A stretch of 50,590 bases of DNA from an uncultured Muribaculaceae bacterium (lineage in GTDB: Bacteria > Bacteroidota > Bacteroidia > Bacteroidales > Muribaculaceae): NCBI GenBank assembly GCA_934636465.1, contig CAKUAR010000015.1, forward strand, positions 1 through 50,590. Direction: 5' to 3'. A model generated the notes under the pieces. The model was not told the DNA's origin. It was given only the letters and a program-made list of their open reading frames with translations, and made no database searches. The first letter of the stretch is position 1, and every line of letters begins with the position of its first letter. Below are positions 26,470 to 36,108 of this stretch, piece after piece. Position numbers and translations under genes: made by a program.

Positions 26470-27225
26470 TCAGTCGCTCACTTTGGCGCAAAGGAACTCG
26501 CGGTTGAGGCGTGCAATGTTGCTCAACTTGATGTTCTTTGGGCACTCGGCTGCGCAGGCACCAGTGTTGGTGCAGTTGCCAAATCCGAGTTCGTCCATCT
26601 TTGCCACCATGGCTTTGGCGCGGCGTTTAGCCTCAACGCGGCCTTGTGGCAGGAGAGCGAATTGGCTCACCTTGGCTGAAACGAAGAGCATGGCAGAACC
26701 GTTCTTGCAAGCTGCAACACAAGCGCCGCAACCTATGCAAGTGGCACTGTTCATGGCCTCGTCGGCAGCCTGCTTGCTGATGGGGATTGCATTGGCATCG
26801 GGAGCACCACCTGCAGCGAAGCTCACATAGCCGCCAGCCTGCTGAATCTTGTCGAAGGCGTTGCGGTCAACCATGAGGTCTTTAATCACAGGGAATGCTG
26901 CAGAACGCCAAGGCTCCACGGTGATAGTCTCACCGTCGTGGAAGCGGCGCATATAGAGCTGGCAAGTGGTAGCGCCAGTTGCAGGGCCGTGAGGGTGACC
27001 GTTGACATAGAGCGAACACATGCCGCAGATGCCTTCGCGGCAGTCGTGGTCAAACATCACAGGTTCTTCGCCTTTTTCAACAAGTTGTTCGTTGAGGATG
27101 TCGAGCATCTCCAAGAAAGAGGTGTCGGTTGGTATATCATCCATGTGGTATTTCTCGAAGTGTCCTTTTTCTTTAGGACCAGCCTGACGCCATATCTTCA
27201 GGTCGAAACTTATATTATTTTCCAT
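26470..27225 (-). CDS. frdB: Fumarate reductase/succinate dehydrogenase iron-sulfur subunit
   Basis: A 251-residue electron-transfer subunit linking the quinone-side cytochrome to the flavoprotein. The start at 27225 ([16 protein letters not shown]) is chosen because it lies one base after the stop of the flavoprotein gene; an earlier in-frame ATG at 27267 would overlap it. The N-terminal [2Fe-2S] domain has '[18 protein letters not shown]' (about 55-72) and a fourth Cys in 'ATTCQLY'. The C-terminal ferredoxin part has '[14 protein letters not shown]' (about 160-173) and '[14 protein letters not shown]' near 215, which supply the [4Fe-4S] and [3Fe-4S] clusters. This form with a 'NTGAC' motif is typical of B-type Bacteroidetes enzymes. 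Confidence 0.95.
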   Translation of the reverse strand: MENNISFDLKIWRQAGPKEKGHFEKYHMDDIPTDTSFLEMLDILNEQLVEKGEEPVMFDHDCREGICGMCSLYVNGHPHGPATGATTCQLYMRRFHDGETITVEPWRSAAFPVIKDLMVDRNAFDKIQQAGGYVSFAAGGAPDANAIPISKQAADEAMNSATCIGCGACVAACKNGSAMLFVSAKVSQFALLPQGRVEAKRRAKAMVAKMDELGFGNCTNTGACAAECPKNIKLSNIARLNREFLCAKVSD

Positions 27226-27226
27226 C

Positions 27227-29236
27227 TTATTTCTTGTAATTACGAGTTTGTACCTTAATGGCCTCATAGTGCAGAGGCTCTTTAATCAGAGAAGGAGCTT
27301 TGTCGTCGTCGCCCTCATACTTCCAGCATGACACGTAGAAGTAGTTTTGGTCGTCGCGCTTAGCCTCGCCTTCCTCAGTTTGATATTCCTCGCGGAAGTG
27401 ACCGCCGCAGCTTTCGTTGCGGTTGAGCGCATCGTAGGCGATGAGTTCGCCCATGAGAATGAAGTCGCGCAGACGCCAAGCCTTGTCGAGCTCGTTGTTC
27501 ATGCCCTCTTCACTGCCGGGAACGAATACGTTGGTGTCAAACTCCTTGCGGATTTCCTTGAGTTTGGTGAGAGCGGTCTCAAGTCCTTCTTTTGTGCGGC
27601 CCATGCCCACATATTCCCACATGATGTTGCCAAGCTCCTTGTGGATAGAGTCAACAGAGCGCTTGCCGTGAATGTTCATGATGTGGTCGATGTCGGCTTG
27701 AACTCTCTTTTCAGCTTCGTCAAACTCTTTGGCATCGGTAGAGATGCGTGGCCAGATGTCTTGGTTGCTCAAGTAGTTCTGGATTGTGTAAGGCAACACG
27801 AAGTAACCGTCGGCCAAACCTTGCATGAGGGCAGATGCGCCGAGACGGTTGGCACCGTGGTCAGAGAAGTTGCACTCGCCTATGGCGTAGAGGCCAGGAA
27901 CAGAAGTCTGGAGCTCGTAGTCAACCCAGATGCCACCCATTGTATAGTGGATAGCAGGATAAATCATCATTGGGTTGTAATATTTCACGCCGTTGATCTC
28001 GTTGCCGAGTTCGCCAGGGTTAACGTCGGTGATTTCCTCATACATGTCGAAGAGGTTGCCGTAGCGTTGACGCACAACGTCGAGACCCAGACGGCCAATG
28101 GCTTCGCTGAAGTCGAGGAACACGGCCTTGCCGGTGTTGTTCACGCCGAAGCCCTTGTCGCAACGCTCCTTGGCTGCACGGCTTGCCACGTCACGAGGCA
28201 CGAGGTTGCCGAATGCCGGGTAACGGCGCTCCAAGTAGTAGTCGCGGTCTTCCTCTGGAATGTCGCTTCCGCGCTTAGTGCCCTCTTGAAGAGCCTTGGC
28301 GTCCTCAAGTTTCTTAGGCACCCAGATGCGGCCGTCGTTACGCAGCGACTCCGACATAAGTGTGAGCTTAGACTGCTTGTCGCCGTGGCGAGGAATACAA
28401 GTCGGGTGAATCTGCACATAGGCAGGGTTGGCGAAATATGCGCCGTGGCGATAGGCTGCGATTGCTGCAGAGCAGTTGCAGGCCATGGCGTTGGTTGAGA
28501 GGAAGTATGTGTTGCCGTAGCCACCGGTGGCGAGCACCACTGCGTGAGCAGCGAAACGCTCCAGCTTGCCAGTGACGAGGTTTTTGGCGATGATACCGCG
28601 GGCACGGCCGTCAATCATGACGATGTCGTGCATTTCGTAGCGGTTGTAGCTCTTCACCTTGCCCATTTGGATTTGGCGGTTGAGAGAGCTGTAAGCACCG
28701 AGCAGGAGCTGTTGGCCTGTTTGACCCTTGGCATAGAATGTGCGGCTCACCTGTGCGCCACCGAAAGAACGGTTGGCGAGGAGACCGCCGTATTCGCGTG
28801 CGAAAGGCACACCTTGAGCCACGCACTGGTCGATGATGTTGTTTGACACCTCGGCAAGGCGATACACGTTGGCTTCGCGGCTGCGGTAGTCTCCACCTTT
28901 CACGGTGTCGTAGAACAGGCGATACACAGAGTCGCCGTCGTTCTGGTAGTTTTTGGCTGCATTGATACCACCCTGTGCTGCGATAGAGTGAGCGCGGCGT
29001 GGAGAGTCTTGAATGCAGAAGTTGAGTACGTTGAAACCCATTTCAGCAAGGCTTGAAGCTGCCGATGCACCTGCCAGACCAGTACCAACAACGATGATGT
29101 CGAGTTTGCGCTTGTTGGCCGGGTTAACGAGTTTTTGATGAGCTTTATAGTTTGTCCATTTCTCAGCAACAGGACCTTCAGGAATTTTAGAGTCGAGAAC
29201 TGGCTGAGTGGCTGTTGTTTTTTCGATATCTGCCAT
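27227..29236 (-). CDS. frdA: Fumarate reductase/succinate dehydrogenase flavoprotein subunit
   Basis: A 669-residue catalytic subunit that reduces fumarate to succinate (or the reverse) with covalently bound FAD, at the cytoplasmic face of the membrane. Residues 44-75 hold the dinucleotide-binding motif '[21 protein letters not shown]'-type sequence, and '[17 protein letters not shown]' (about 80-97) contains the His expected to bind FAD covalently. The substrate site shows '[12 protein letters not shown]' and, later, '[19 protein letters not shown]'. In an anaerobe with a succinate CoA-transferase (6077) the direction is most likely fumarate reduction. It is the middle gene of the C-A-B operon. 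Confidence 0.96.
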   Translation of the reverse strand: MADIEKTTATQPVLDSKIPEGPVAEKWTNYKAHQKLVNPANKRKLDIIVVGTGLAGASAASSLAEMGFNVLNFCIQDSPRRAHSIAAQGGINAAKNYQNDGDSVYRLFYDTVKGGDYRSREANVYRLAEVSNNIIDQCVAQGVPFAREYGGLLANRSFGGAQVSRTFYAKGQTGQQLLLGAYSSLNRQIQMGKVKSYNRYEMHDIVMIDGRARGIIAKNLVTGKLERFAAHAVVLATGGYGNTYFLSTNAMACNCSAAIAAYRHGAYFANPAYVQIHPTCIPRHGDKQSKLTLMSESLRNDGRIWVPKKLEDAKALQEGTKRGSDIPEEDRDYYLERRYPAFGNLVPRDVASRAAKERCDKGFGVNNTGKAVFLDFSEAIGRLGLDVVRQRYGNLFDMYEEITDVNPGELGNEINGVKYYNPMMIYPAIHYTMGGIWVDYELQTSVPGLYAIGECNFSDHGANRLGASALMQGLADGYFVLPYTIQNYLSNQDIWPRISTDAKEFDEAEKRVQADIDHIMNIHGKRSVDSIHKELGNIMWEYVGMGRTKEGLETALTKLKEIRKEFDTNVFVPGSEEGMNNELDKAWRLRDFILMGELIAYDALNRNESCGGHFREEYQTEEGEAKRDDQNYFYVSCWKYEGDDDKAPSLIKEPLHYEAIKVQTRNYKK

Positions 29237-29277
29237 TTTTTCTTAAAATTTAGATGTTTGAAACACAGTAGGCAATT

Positions 29278-29937
29278 TTATGGAATTGCGTAAAACCAAG
29301 TGAGGTAGCAAGCTTCGAGGGCGAAGAGAACCATCACCACAGTTGACCACACTTTGGCAATGCATTTCCAGCGGCAAAGCCATTTGTCGTTGTCAACACC
29401 AAGTGTGTGGAAAGCACTCCAGATTCCGTGGTTGAGGTGGAACCACAATGCCACGAAAGCCACGAGATAAACGGGAAGCACCCAAAGTTGGCAGAAAGCC
29501 TCCTCGAGATAGGTGGCACCATTGCTGATGCTTTCGCCCATAGCTTCGGGGAGCTGCATCTTGGCCCAGAATTGAGCCAAGTGAATCACAAAGAAGCAGA
29601 GCACGATGATGCCCAGCACCAACATGTTTTGCGAAGCCCACTCAACGTTCTTAGGTTTCTGAGTCACCTCATAGTGGTCGTTGCCACGAGCCTTGCGGTT
29701 CATGATTGTGAGCCAGAAAGCATAGATAATGTGGATTAAAGCGCCGGCTGCAATGATGAGTGTGCCGAGCAGAGCATACCAGTTAGCACCGAGGAACTCG
29801 CAAACTGCGTCGTAGGCGTCAAGTGAAATGACTGCTACGGCATTCATCAGCGCATGAAAGGTTAGAAATAGGATAAGGAAAAGACCAGTGAGACTCATCA
29901 CTACTTTCCTTCCTACAGATGATTGGGTTAACCACAT
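29278..29937 (-). CDS. frdC: Fumarate reductase/succinate dehydrogenase cytochrome b subunit
   Basis: A 219-residue inner-membrane subunit with five hydrophobic helices (about 12-35, 55-75, 100-125, 150-170, 195-215) that carries haem b and the menaquinol site. Helix-borne histidines in 'LTFHALMN', 'ALIHIIYAF', 'FFVIHLAQFW' and 'ALWFHLNHGIWSAFHTLG' are the candidate haem ligands of the B-type (di-haem, single-subunit) anchors. It is the first gene of the operon, preceded by a strong promoter. Confidence 0.95.
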   Translation of the reverse strand: MWLTQSSVGRKVVMSLTGLFLILFLTFHALMNAVAVISLDAYDAVCEFLGANWYALLGTLIIAAGALIHIIYAFWLTIMNRKARGNDHYEVTQKPKNVEWASQNMLVLGIIVLCFFVIHLAQFWAKMQLPEAMGESISNGATYLEEAFCQLWVLPVYLVAFVALWFHLNHGIWSAFHTLGVDNDKWLCRWKCIAKVWSTVVMVLFALEACYLTWFYAIP

Positions 29938-29999
29938 AGTAGTTCTGAATTAAGTTATTAAATTGATTGTTAAAAAATAAAATAGTCGCTTTTGAAATG

Positions 30000-30030
30000 C
30001 AAATTTACCCTTTATTACGCGTATGTGCAA
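30000..30030 (-). promoter_or_regulatory. Promoter of the fumarate reductase operon
   Basis: On the minus strand: -33 TTG at 30030-30028, 20-bp spacer, perfect -7 TAAATTTG at 30007-30000. The start follows about 63 bases downstream at 29937. Confidence 0.75.
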
Positions 30031-30098
30031 CAATTAACGATAAAATTCTTTAATAAGCGGCTGTGCGCCGCGGCACCGCATGTTTGCCTCTGGTGAGG

Positions 30099-30130
30099 TT
30101 TGCCGTTGTGTGGGATAATGAGTAACTTTG
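30099..30130 (+). promoter_or_regulatory. Promoter of the miaB-MFS operon
   Basis: -33 TTTG at 30099-30102, 20-bp spacer, perfect -7 TAACTTTG at 30123-30130; ATG at 30245, giving a leader of about 110 bases. Confidence 0.75.
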
Positions 30131-30244
30131 CAGCAATTAAATTTTGCCTCAAACCGCAAAGCAATCAGAACACTAACACTGGAGCTGCTGGTGGCGTGAT
30201 GCGGGGGCAAATTGCAATCAAAACCCGATTTTTTTAGTTTTTAT

Positions 30245-31609
30245 ATGGATAAAGTGAAGTTGAGCTACTCGCCCGGTGAGTGCGCCAAGAAATTGTTTAT
30301 AGAAACCTATGGCTGCCAGATGAATGTGGCCGACAGTGAGGTGGTGGCAAGCGTGATGAACATGGCTGGCTATGATGTGGCAGAAACCATAGATGAGGCT
30401 GACGCCATATTCATCAACACATGCAGCGTGCGCGACAACGCCGAGCAAAAGATATTCACGCGTCTCAACCAGCTCAACGCCTTGCGCCACAAGCGCAGCC
30501 GCCGGCTTATAATAGGCATAATAGGCTGCATGGCAGAGCGAATAAAAGACGTGCTCATCAAGGACTATGACGTGGACCTTGTGGCAGGCCCTGACGCCTA
30601 TCTCGACCTGCCCAACTTGATTGGCACTGCCGAAAACGGCGAAAAAGCCATTGACACGCAGCTATCTACCACCGAGACTTATCGCGACATAATACCAAGA
30701 CGTGTGGGTGGAAGCAAAATCAGCGGCTTTGTGAGCATAATGCGCGGCTGCAACAATTTCTGCACTTATTGCATAGTACCCTACACTCGCGGACGTGAGC
30801 GCAGCCGTGAGCCACAGAGCATAGTCAACGAGCTTCACGACTTGCAGCGCCGCAACTACAAGGAAGTGACCCTGCTGGGGCAGAATGTCAACAGCTATCT
30901 CTACAAACCTGCCGATGGCGGTGAGCCTGTGGATTTTGCCGCACTGCTGGCACTTGTGGCCGACACCGTGCCGGAGATGCGTGTGCGCTTCACCACATCT
31001 AACCCGGAGGACTTGAGCGACGAGATAATAGGCGTGATGGCAAGCCACGATAATATTTGCAACCACATACACCTGCCTGTGCAGAGCGGCAGCAACAAGG
31101 TGCTTAAGCTTATGAACCGCAAATACACTCGCGAGTGGTATCTTGACCGCATTGACCGCATCAGAAAGGCAATGCCCGACTGCGGCATTTCAACCGACAT
31201 GTTCACCGGTTTCCACGACGAGACTGAGGAGGACTTTCAGGAGACGCTCAGCCTGATGCGTGAAGTGGGCTTTGACTCGTCGTTCATGTTCAAATATAGC
31301 GAGCGTCCAGGCACCTACGCGTCGAAGCATCTGCCCGACAATGTGCCCGAAGAAGTGAAGATTGACCGCCTGAACCGCATGATAGCCCTGCAAAACGAAC
31401 TGTCGCTGTGCAGCAACCGCAACGACGTGGGCAAGACGTTTGAGGTGCTTGTGGAGGGTTACAGCAAGCGGTCGCACGACGACATGTTTGGCCGCACGCC
31501 GCAAAACAAGGTCATAGTGTTTCCGGCGGGCGACACCAAAGTTGGCGACCGCGTGATGTGTCGCGTGGAAAGTGCCACCTCTGCCACTCTGCTTGGCAAG
31601 CGCGTGTGA
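30245..31609 (+). CDS. miaB: tRNA i6A37 methylthiotransferase MiaB
   Basis: A 454-residue radical-SAM enzyme that adds a methylthio group to i6A37 in UNN-decoding tRNAs. The ATG at 30245 (MDKVKLSYSPGEC) is chosen over the upstream in-frame TTG at 30212. N-terminal cluster cysteines sit in 'ETYGCQMNVADSE' (Cys about 24), 'FINTCSVRDNAE' (about 60) and 'IIGCMAER' (about 94); the radical-SAM motif is 'RGCNNFCTYCIVPYTRGRERSR' in two parts. The C-terminal TRAM domain runs over about the last 65 residues. Only 3 bases separate it from the MFS gene. Confidence 0.95.
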   Translation: MDKVKLSYSPGECAKKLFIETYGCQMNVADSEVVASVMNMAGYDVAETIDEADAIFINTCSVRDNAEQKIFTRLNQLNALRHKRSRRLIIGIIGCMAERIKDVLIKDYDVDLVAGPDAYLDLPNLIGTAENGEKAIDTQLSTTETYRDIIPRRVGGSKISGFVSIMRGCNNFCTYCIVPYTRGRERSREPQSIVNELHDLQRRNYKEVTLLGQNVNSYLYKPADGGEPVDFAALLALVADTVPEMRVRFTTSNPEDLSDEIIGVMASHDNICNHIHLPVQSGSNKVLKLMNRKYTREWYLDRIDRIRKAMPDCGISTDMFTGFHDETEEDFQETLSLMREVGFDSSFMFKYSERPGTYASKHLPDNVPEEVKIDRLNRMIALQNELSLCSNRNDVGKTFEVLVEGYSKRSHDDMFGRTPQNKVIVFPAGDTKVGDRVMCRVESATSATLLGKRV

Positions 31610-31612
31610 GCC

Positions 31613-32812
31613 ATGCAAGCAGACGTGACCAAACATAGTGGGGAAAAGCTGTGGAACAGCAACTACTGCAAGGTGATGGCGGCTAACTTTGCCCTGTTTT
31701 TTGCATTCTATCTGCTCACACCGCTGCTGCCGCTCTACATGAGCGAGAACTTTCATGCCACCAAGGGTGTGATAGGCATGGTGCTGTCGGGCTACACGCT
31801 CACAGCCATGCTGTTTAGGCCGTTCAGCGGCTATTTCGTTGACAGCTTTCAGCGCAAGCACGTGCTCATGGTGTGCTATTTCTTGTTTTTCGTGTTTTTT
31901 GCCGGCTATCTGGCGGCGGGCACACTGCTGCTGTTTGCTGTGGTGCGCACGCTGCACGGCGGACCGTTTGGCGCGTTGACTGTGGCAAACAGCACGGTGG
32001 CAATCGACGTGCTGCCGGCATCGCGCCGCAACGAGGGCATAGGCTACTATGGGCTAAGCAATAACATAGCCATGGCTATAGCTCCGAGCGCGGCGATTTT
32101 TGTGTATGGCTATGTGCACAGCTTCGACCTGCTGTTTTGGATTGCGCTCATTGTGGCTGGAATAGGCTTGGCAATAGACTCCACGGTGAAACTCAACGCG
32201 CGCGAAATCACCATGCCCGACCGAAAGCTGTCGCTCGACCGCTTTTTCTTGACCAACGGCTGGCTTCTGGGCGTGAACATCGTGGCATTTGGCTGCTGCT
32301 TTGGCATTTTGAGCACATATCTGGCCATCTATGGCAAGGAGGTGCTCGGCATAACCAGCGGCACAGGCACATATTTCATGATATTGTCGCTTGGGCTTAT
32401 ATTGTCGCGTCTTCAGGGCTCTAAAGCTTTGCGGCAAGGCAAACTGCTTAGCAACGCCGCCCTGGGCGTTGTGCTGTCGCTTGCCGGCTACACGGCTTTT
32501 GTGGCTGTGCCGTCGGGGGTGGGCTACTATAGCTCCGCATTTCTGATAGGTCTTGGCAACGGCCATATATGGCCTGCTTTTCAAAACATGATAATCAACC
32601 TTGCCACACACGCGCAGCGCGGCACGGCAAACAGCACCATACTCATCTCATGGGACGTGGGCATGGGGCTTGGTGTGCTTTTTGGTGGTGTGGTGGCCGA
32701 CGCGTGGGGCTACACGGCGGCATTTTGGCTCGCAGCCATAATGCAGGGAGTGGGAGTTGTCGTGTTTTTTGCGGCCGTTAGAGGCTATTACACCGCACAC
32801 AAATTGCGCTGA
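31613..32812 (+). CDS. Major facilitator superfamily transporter
   Basis: A 399-residue inner-membrane protein with about twelve helices. The cytoplasmic loop between helices 2 and 3 reads 'GYFVDSFQRKHVLM', a form of the MFS motif A (G...D..GR+). 'RTLHGGPFGALTVANSTVAIDVLPASRRNEGIGYYG' in pieces resembles motif C/loop 4-5 of sugar and drug antiporters (YfcJ-like). The substrate is unknown. It starts 3 bases after miaB, a coupling found in many Bacteroidales but without an obvious joint function. Its stop codon lies inside the terminator hairpin. Confidence 0.88.
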   Translation: MQADVTKHSGEKLWNSNYCKVMAANFALFFAFYLLTPLLPLYMSENFHATKGVIGMVLSGYTLTAMLFRPFSGYFVDSFQRKHVLMVCYFLFFVFFAGYLAAGTLLLFAVVRTLHGGPFGALTVANSTVAIDVLPASRRNEGIGYYGLSNNIAMAIAPSAAIFVYGYVHSFDLLFWIALIVAGIGLAIDSTVKLNAREITMPDRKLSLDRFFLTNGWLLGVNIVAFGCCFGILSTYLAIYGKEVLGITSGTGTYFMILSLGLILSRLQGSKALRQGKLLSNAALGVVLSLAGYTAFVAVPSGVGYYSSAFLIGLGNGHIWPAFQNMIINLATHAQRGTANSTILISWDVGMGLGVLFGGVVADAWGYTAAFWLAAIMQGVGVVVFFAAVRGYYTAHKLR

Positions 32813-32841
32813 AAAACCCGGTCGGTCTCCCAGCGCAATTT
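32801..32841 (+). terminator. Terminator overlapping the MFS stop codon
   Basis: Perfect 11-bp stem AAATTGCGCTG/CAGCGCAATTT. The left arm contains the last codons and the first bases of the stop. Convergent ispG ends at 32883; T-rich on one side (TTTCATTTCTTT), so it mainly serves the plus-strand operon. Confidence 0.75.
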
Positions 32842-32882
32842 CATTTCTTTAGTTACTTTGTTTCCTTTCAGTTGGCCATCGT

Positions 32883-34700
32883 TCAGGGGTCAATCCAGTC
32901 GCCGTTTTGCTTTATCAGCTCTATGAGCCGTGGAATGGCATCTGCCTCGGGAATGTTTTTCTCTATGCACTGCTTGCCCTTGTAGAGCGATATACGCTGG
33001 CGCGCGGCACCCACATAGCCATAGTCGGCATCGGCCATTTCGCCAGGACCGTTGACCACGCAACCCATGACGCCTATTTTGAGGTGCGTTAGGTGGAGCG
33101 TGGCGGCTTTCACCTTCTTCACGGTGTCTTGCAGGTCAAACATGGTGCGTCCGCACCCAGGGCAGGAGATAAACTCCGTGTGGCTCATGCGCAGACGCGC
33201 TGCCTGCAAAATGGCAAACTCATAGTTAACCAATGTTTCCTTTTCGTTGAAATAGGGCGCTTCCACCCAGATGCCGTCGCTGAAGCCGTTGAGCAGCAGT
33301 GTGCCGAAGTCGGTACCGGCCTTGGCTTGAATCCACTCGGCATCGCTGTCGGGATAGCTGTTGCGGATTATGGCAGGGCAAGTGATGCTGGCGTCTATCA
33401 TGGCGTGGAGCAGCGATTGCCAGCTGTCGGTAACGTTGACGTTGGCTGGAGTGATGACGAGCACCACATCTGTGTGCTGCTTCAGAAACTCAAGGTCGCC
33501 AACAGGAGTATTGGCCGGCACTTGCAGGAATTTAATGGGGGCGTTGCAGCAGTGGTCATGCCATGTGCTTAGGGTGAAAAGCGGATAGGTGTTGGCAGCC
33601 TCTGACAGCCACGTCTCGGCAGGCACGATGAAGCGGTGGGTGTTGTCATACTGCCCGTCGGGGCTGAAGAAAAAGTCGGGTTGCAGATTGCCTGTGAGGT
33701 CGCTGGGATTGCACGAAGCCACCACCACAGGTTGACACTTGCCACCCACGATGCCAGCCACTGTGGCCGATGCGCGTCGTTGCGGCTGCAAGTGGTCGTA
33801 GCCCTTGCTTGTGGAGCCGGCTATTGGCGACTGGCCTTGGCGTGCGGCTATGTATTGCACCAGCTTGTAGGCCATTGGCACTTCAAGCTCCGGCTGCTCG
33901 CTTAGCGACACTCTTATGGTGTCGCCAAGACCCTCGGCAAGCAGTGTGCCTATGCCCACAGCCGACTTTATGCGGCCGTCTTCGCCAAAACCTGCTTCGG
34001 TCACGCCCAAGTGCAGCGGAAAGTGCATGTCCTCGGCGTCCATGGCTGCCACAAGCCGGCGCACGGCCTCAACCATAACCACCACGTTAGAAGCTTTCAT
34101 TGAAATCACAACATTGCAGAAATGCTGCTCAACAAACACCCTCAAAAACTCCATTACCGACTCAACCATGCCGGGGGCAGTGTTGCCGTAGCGGCTCATG
34201 ATGCGGTCGCTCAGTGAACCGTGGTTCACGCCCAGTCGCACGGCGGTGTGGTGCTCGCGGCAGATGTCGATAAACGGCACGAGTGCATCGTGTATGCGTT
34301 GCAGCTCATGGTCATATTCCTCGTCGGAATAAGACAGTGTCTTGAACTGGCGGGCAGGGTCAATGAAGTTGCCGGGATTGATGCGCACCTTGTCGGTAAC
34401 GGCGGCAGCGGCAAATGCAGCCTTGGGGTTGAAATGAATGTCGGCCACGAGAGGCACGTTGCACCCGGCTTCGCGGAGCTTGGCGCGTATCTCGCCAATG
34501 CTTTGAGCCTCGCGCACACCTTGCGCTGTGAGCCTGACTATTTCGGCACCGGCAGCGGCAAGCGACTTGCATTGAGCCACGCTTGCCTCGATGTCGTTGG
34601 TGTTGGTGTTGGTCATTGACTGCACGCGTATGGGGTAGTCAGACCCAATCATCACGCCACCCACATTGACTGCCACAGTTTTGCGACGTTTGTAATTCAT
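32883..34700 (-). CDS. ispG: 4-hydroxy-3-methylbut-2-enyl diphosphate synthase IspG (three-domain type)
   Basis: A 605-residue enzyme of the MEP isoprenoid pathway that converts ME-cPP to HMBPP with a [4Fe-4S] cluster. It is much longer than the 370-residue E. coli form because about 200 residues lie between the TIM barrel (1-290) and the cluster domain (about 490-605), the architecture known from plants, Chlamydiae and Bacteroidetes. The start 'RRKTVAVNVGGVMIGSDYPIRVQSM' is typical. The cluster cysteines are in 'FISCPGCGRTMF' (about 513 and 516) and 'GVMGCVVNGPGE' (about 547). It is the last gene of a run rpoN / PAP2-like / purE / ispG, with 45 bases between purE and ispG. Confidence 0.95.
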   Translation of the reverse strand: MNYKRRKTVAVNVGGVMIGSDYPIRVQSMTNTNTNDIEASVAQCKSLAAAGAEIVRLTAQGVREAQSIGEIRAKLREAGCNVPLVADIHFNPKAAFAAAAVTDKVRINPGNFIDPARQFKTLSYSDEEYDHELQRIHDALVPFIDICREHHTAVRLGVNHGSLSDRIMSRYGNTAPGMVESVMEFLRVFVEQHFCNVVISMKASNVVVMVEAVRRLVAAMDAEDMHFPLHLGVTEAGFGEDGRIKSAVGIGTLLAEGLGDTIRVSLSEQPELEVPMAYKLVQYIAARQGQSPIAGSTSKGYDHLQPQRRASATVAGIVGGKCQPVVVASCNPSDLTGNLQPDFFFSPDGQYDNTHRFIVPAETWLSEAANTYPLFTLSTWHDHCCNAPIKFLQVPANTPVGDLEFLKQHTDVVLVITPANVNVTDSWQSLLHAMIDASITCPAIIRNSYPDSDAEWIQAKAGTDFGTLLLNGFSDGIWVEAPYFNEKETLVNYEFAILQAARLRMSHTEFISCPGCGRTMFDLQDTVKKVKAATLHLTHLKIGVMGCVVNGPGEMADADYGYVGAARQRISLYKGKQCIEKNIPEADAIPRLIELIKQNGDWIDP

Positions 34701-34745
34701 TATTTGTGAGTTTGAGCCATTGCCGTTAAGGGCACGGCATGGGCT

Positions 34746-35255
34746 TTAATTTGTTTTGTAGTTATATTTGATTTCAGCAAGGTCTTTGTTGGCCTTTTCA
34801 ATTTTTTCGCCAAGCGAGCTTTTGTAGGCAGCGACCTTTTGGGCTACCTCGGCATCGGCCAAGGCAATCATTTCAGCGGCAAGAATTGCTGCATTTTGCG
34901 CAGCGTTGACACCCACCGTGGCAACAGGTATGCCGGGTGGCATTTGGATTATGCTTAGCATGGCGTCGATACCGTCGAGAATACCGCCCTTGATTGGCAC
35001 ACCCACAACAGGCAGTGTGGTAGATGCTGCTATCACGCCAGGCAGGGCTGCTGCCATGCCGGCACCGGCTATAATCACCTTTATGCCGCGCGCTTGCGCT
35101 TCAGCGGCAAATTTTTCCACTGCATCGGGAGTGCGGTGAGCCGAGAGGGCATTGACTTCAAAAGGTATCTGCATTCCGTCGAGCCATTTCATTGCTTTTT
35201 CCATTACGGGCATATCGCTCGTGCTGCCCATAATGATACTTACCAGAGGTTTCAT
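34746..35255 (-). CDS. purE: N5-carboxyaminoimidazole ribonucleotide mutase PurE
   Basis: A 169-residue enzyme of purine synthesis that moves the carboxyl group of N5-CAIR to give CAIR. The start 'VSIIMGSTSDMPVMEKA' contains the family's GS.SD motif, and 'NALSAHRTPDAV' (about 39-50) carries the catalytic His of PurE. 'AGAGMAAALPGVIAASTTLPVVGVP' in parts is the substrate-phosphate and Ala-rich region. The length is normal. It lies in the middle of a minus-strand run between the PAP2-like gene and ispG. Confidence 0.95.
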   Translation of the reverse strand: MKPLVSIIMGSTSDMPVMEKAMKWLDGMQIPFEVNALSAHRTPDAVEKFAAEAQARGIKVIIAGAGMAAALPGVIAASTTLPVVGVPIKGGILDGIDAMLSIIQMPPGIPVATVGVNAAQNAAILAAEMIALADAEVAQKVAAYKSSLGEKIEKANKDLAEIKYNYKTN

Positions 35256-35338
35256 ATTTTGTTTCTTTATTCTGTTGTTCGTTTAGTTTGATTGTTGTCT
35301 TGTTTTGATGTTTGCCACGCTTTTAGAAATGCTCATTG

Positions 35339-35983
35339 TTACCCAAAGAACTTGATTGCCAGGGTCACGCACAGGCAGCCGTTGATGAAGCCCGCAAGCA
35401 CTTGCAAGAAAGAGTGCCGGCGGAGCACAAGGCGCGATGTGCCCACAAAGCCTGACAAGAGGATTGTGACACAAAGCAGGTGGAAAATGTTGAACGCGCC
35501 CAGGCCCTGAATGTGGATTTGATATAGCAGCGCCACAAGGCCGCCCATTCCGCCCATGTGGGCACTGATTTTCCATTTCAGGTTGACTATGGTGGAAACC
35601 AAGCAGGTCAGTGCACAGCCCACAAGAAACATCACAAACCACAATGGCGCGTGGGTGTGGTTGAGGTAGGAAGCCGCGCCTATGTAGCACAAGATTGTGA
35701 ACAAATAGGGGTAGAACCGTTCTTTGGGGTCGTCGAGCCGCTTGTTTTTCACGATTTTGAAGTTGTGCAAAACGCCAATCAAAATCATTGGCAAAATGCA
35801 GGTCGTACCGAAAATCACGGTCAGCACAGCCATGCGTGTGCCACTCGGCAGATAGCACAAAACCGAAGTCCACAACACGAGAAACACACCGTAGGCCGGT
35901 GCAAGCAGCGGATTGAACACAGTGGAGAAAAATCGTGCTGCGGCTCCAATCAATTTGTCGGCAGTTAAACTTTTCAAGTTCAT
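35339..35983 (-). CDS. PAP2-like membrane protein with altered catalytic motifs
   Basis: A 214-residue protein with about six hydrophobic segments. It matches the order of PAP2 acid phosphatase motifs but with changes: K/R-rich 'KNKRLDDPKERFYP' (about 79-92) where KX6RP is expected, 'ISAHMGG' (about 139-145) for PSGH, and 'SRLVLRRHSFLQVLAG' (about 183-198) for SRX5HX3D, with Gln at the last acidic position. His 142 and His 190 are kept. Such proteins in Bacteroidetes may dephosphorylate lipid carriers, but loss of the Asp makes activity uncertain. It lies 83 bases upstream of purE and 125 bases downstream of rpoN. Confidence 0.65.
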   Translation of the reverse strand: MNLKSLTADKLIGAAARFFSTVFNPLLAPAYGVFLVLWTSVLCYLPSGTRMAVLTVIFGTTCILPMILIGVLHNFKIVKNKRLDDPKERFYPYLFTILCYIGAASYLNHTHAPLWFVMFLVGCALTCLVSTIVNLKWKISAHMGGMGGLVALLYQIHIQGLGAFNIFHLLCVTILLSGFVGTSRLVLRRHSFLQVLAGFINGCLCVTLAIKFFG

Positions 35984-36108
35984 TGTTATGCGTTGAGTCC
36001 AGAGTCTTTGGCTACGTTAGCTTTTGTGGGGCAAGTGGTCAGGCGTCTGGGGTTTTTTATTTAATATTATGTCTTAAAAATCACATTTTTTCTTTATCTC
36101 TTGTAGCG

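Noticed and set aside
27347..28498. 383-residue plus-strand frame inside frdA
   Set aside because: Antisense shadow of a certain gene; Val/His/Ala-rich text typical of mirrored codons.
30212..30244. Upstream TTG start for miaB
   Set aside because: The ATG at 30245 directly precedes the conserved start of the family; the TTG would add residues not seen in MiaB proteins.
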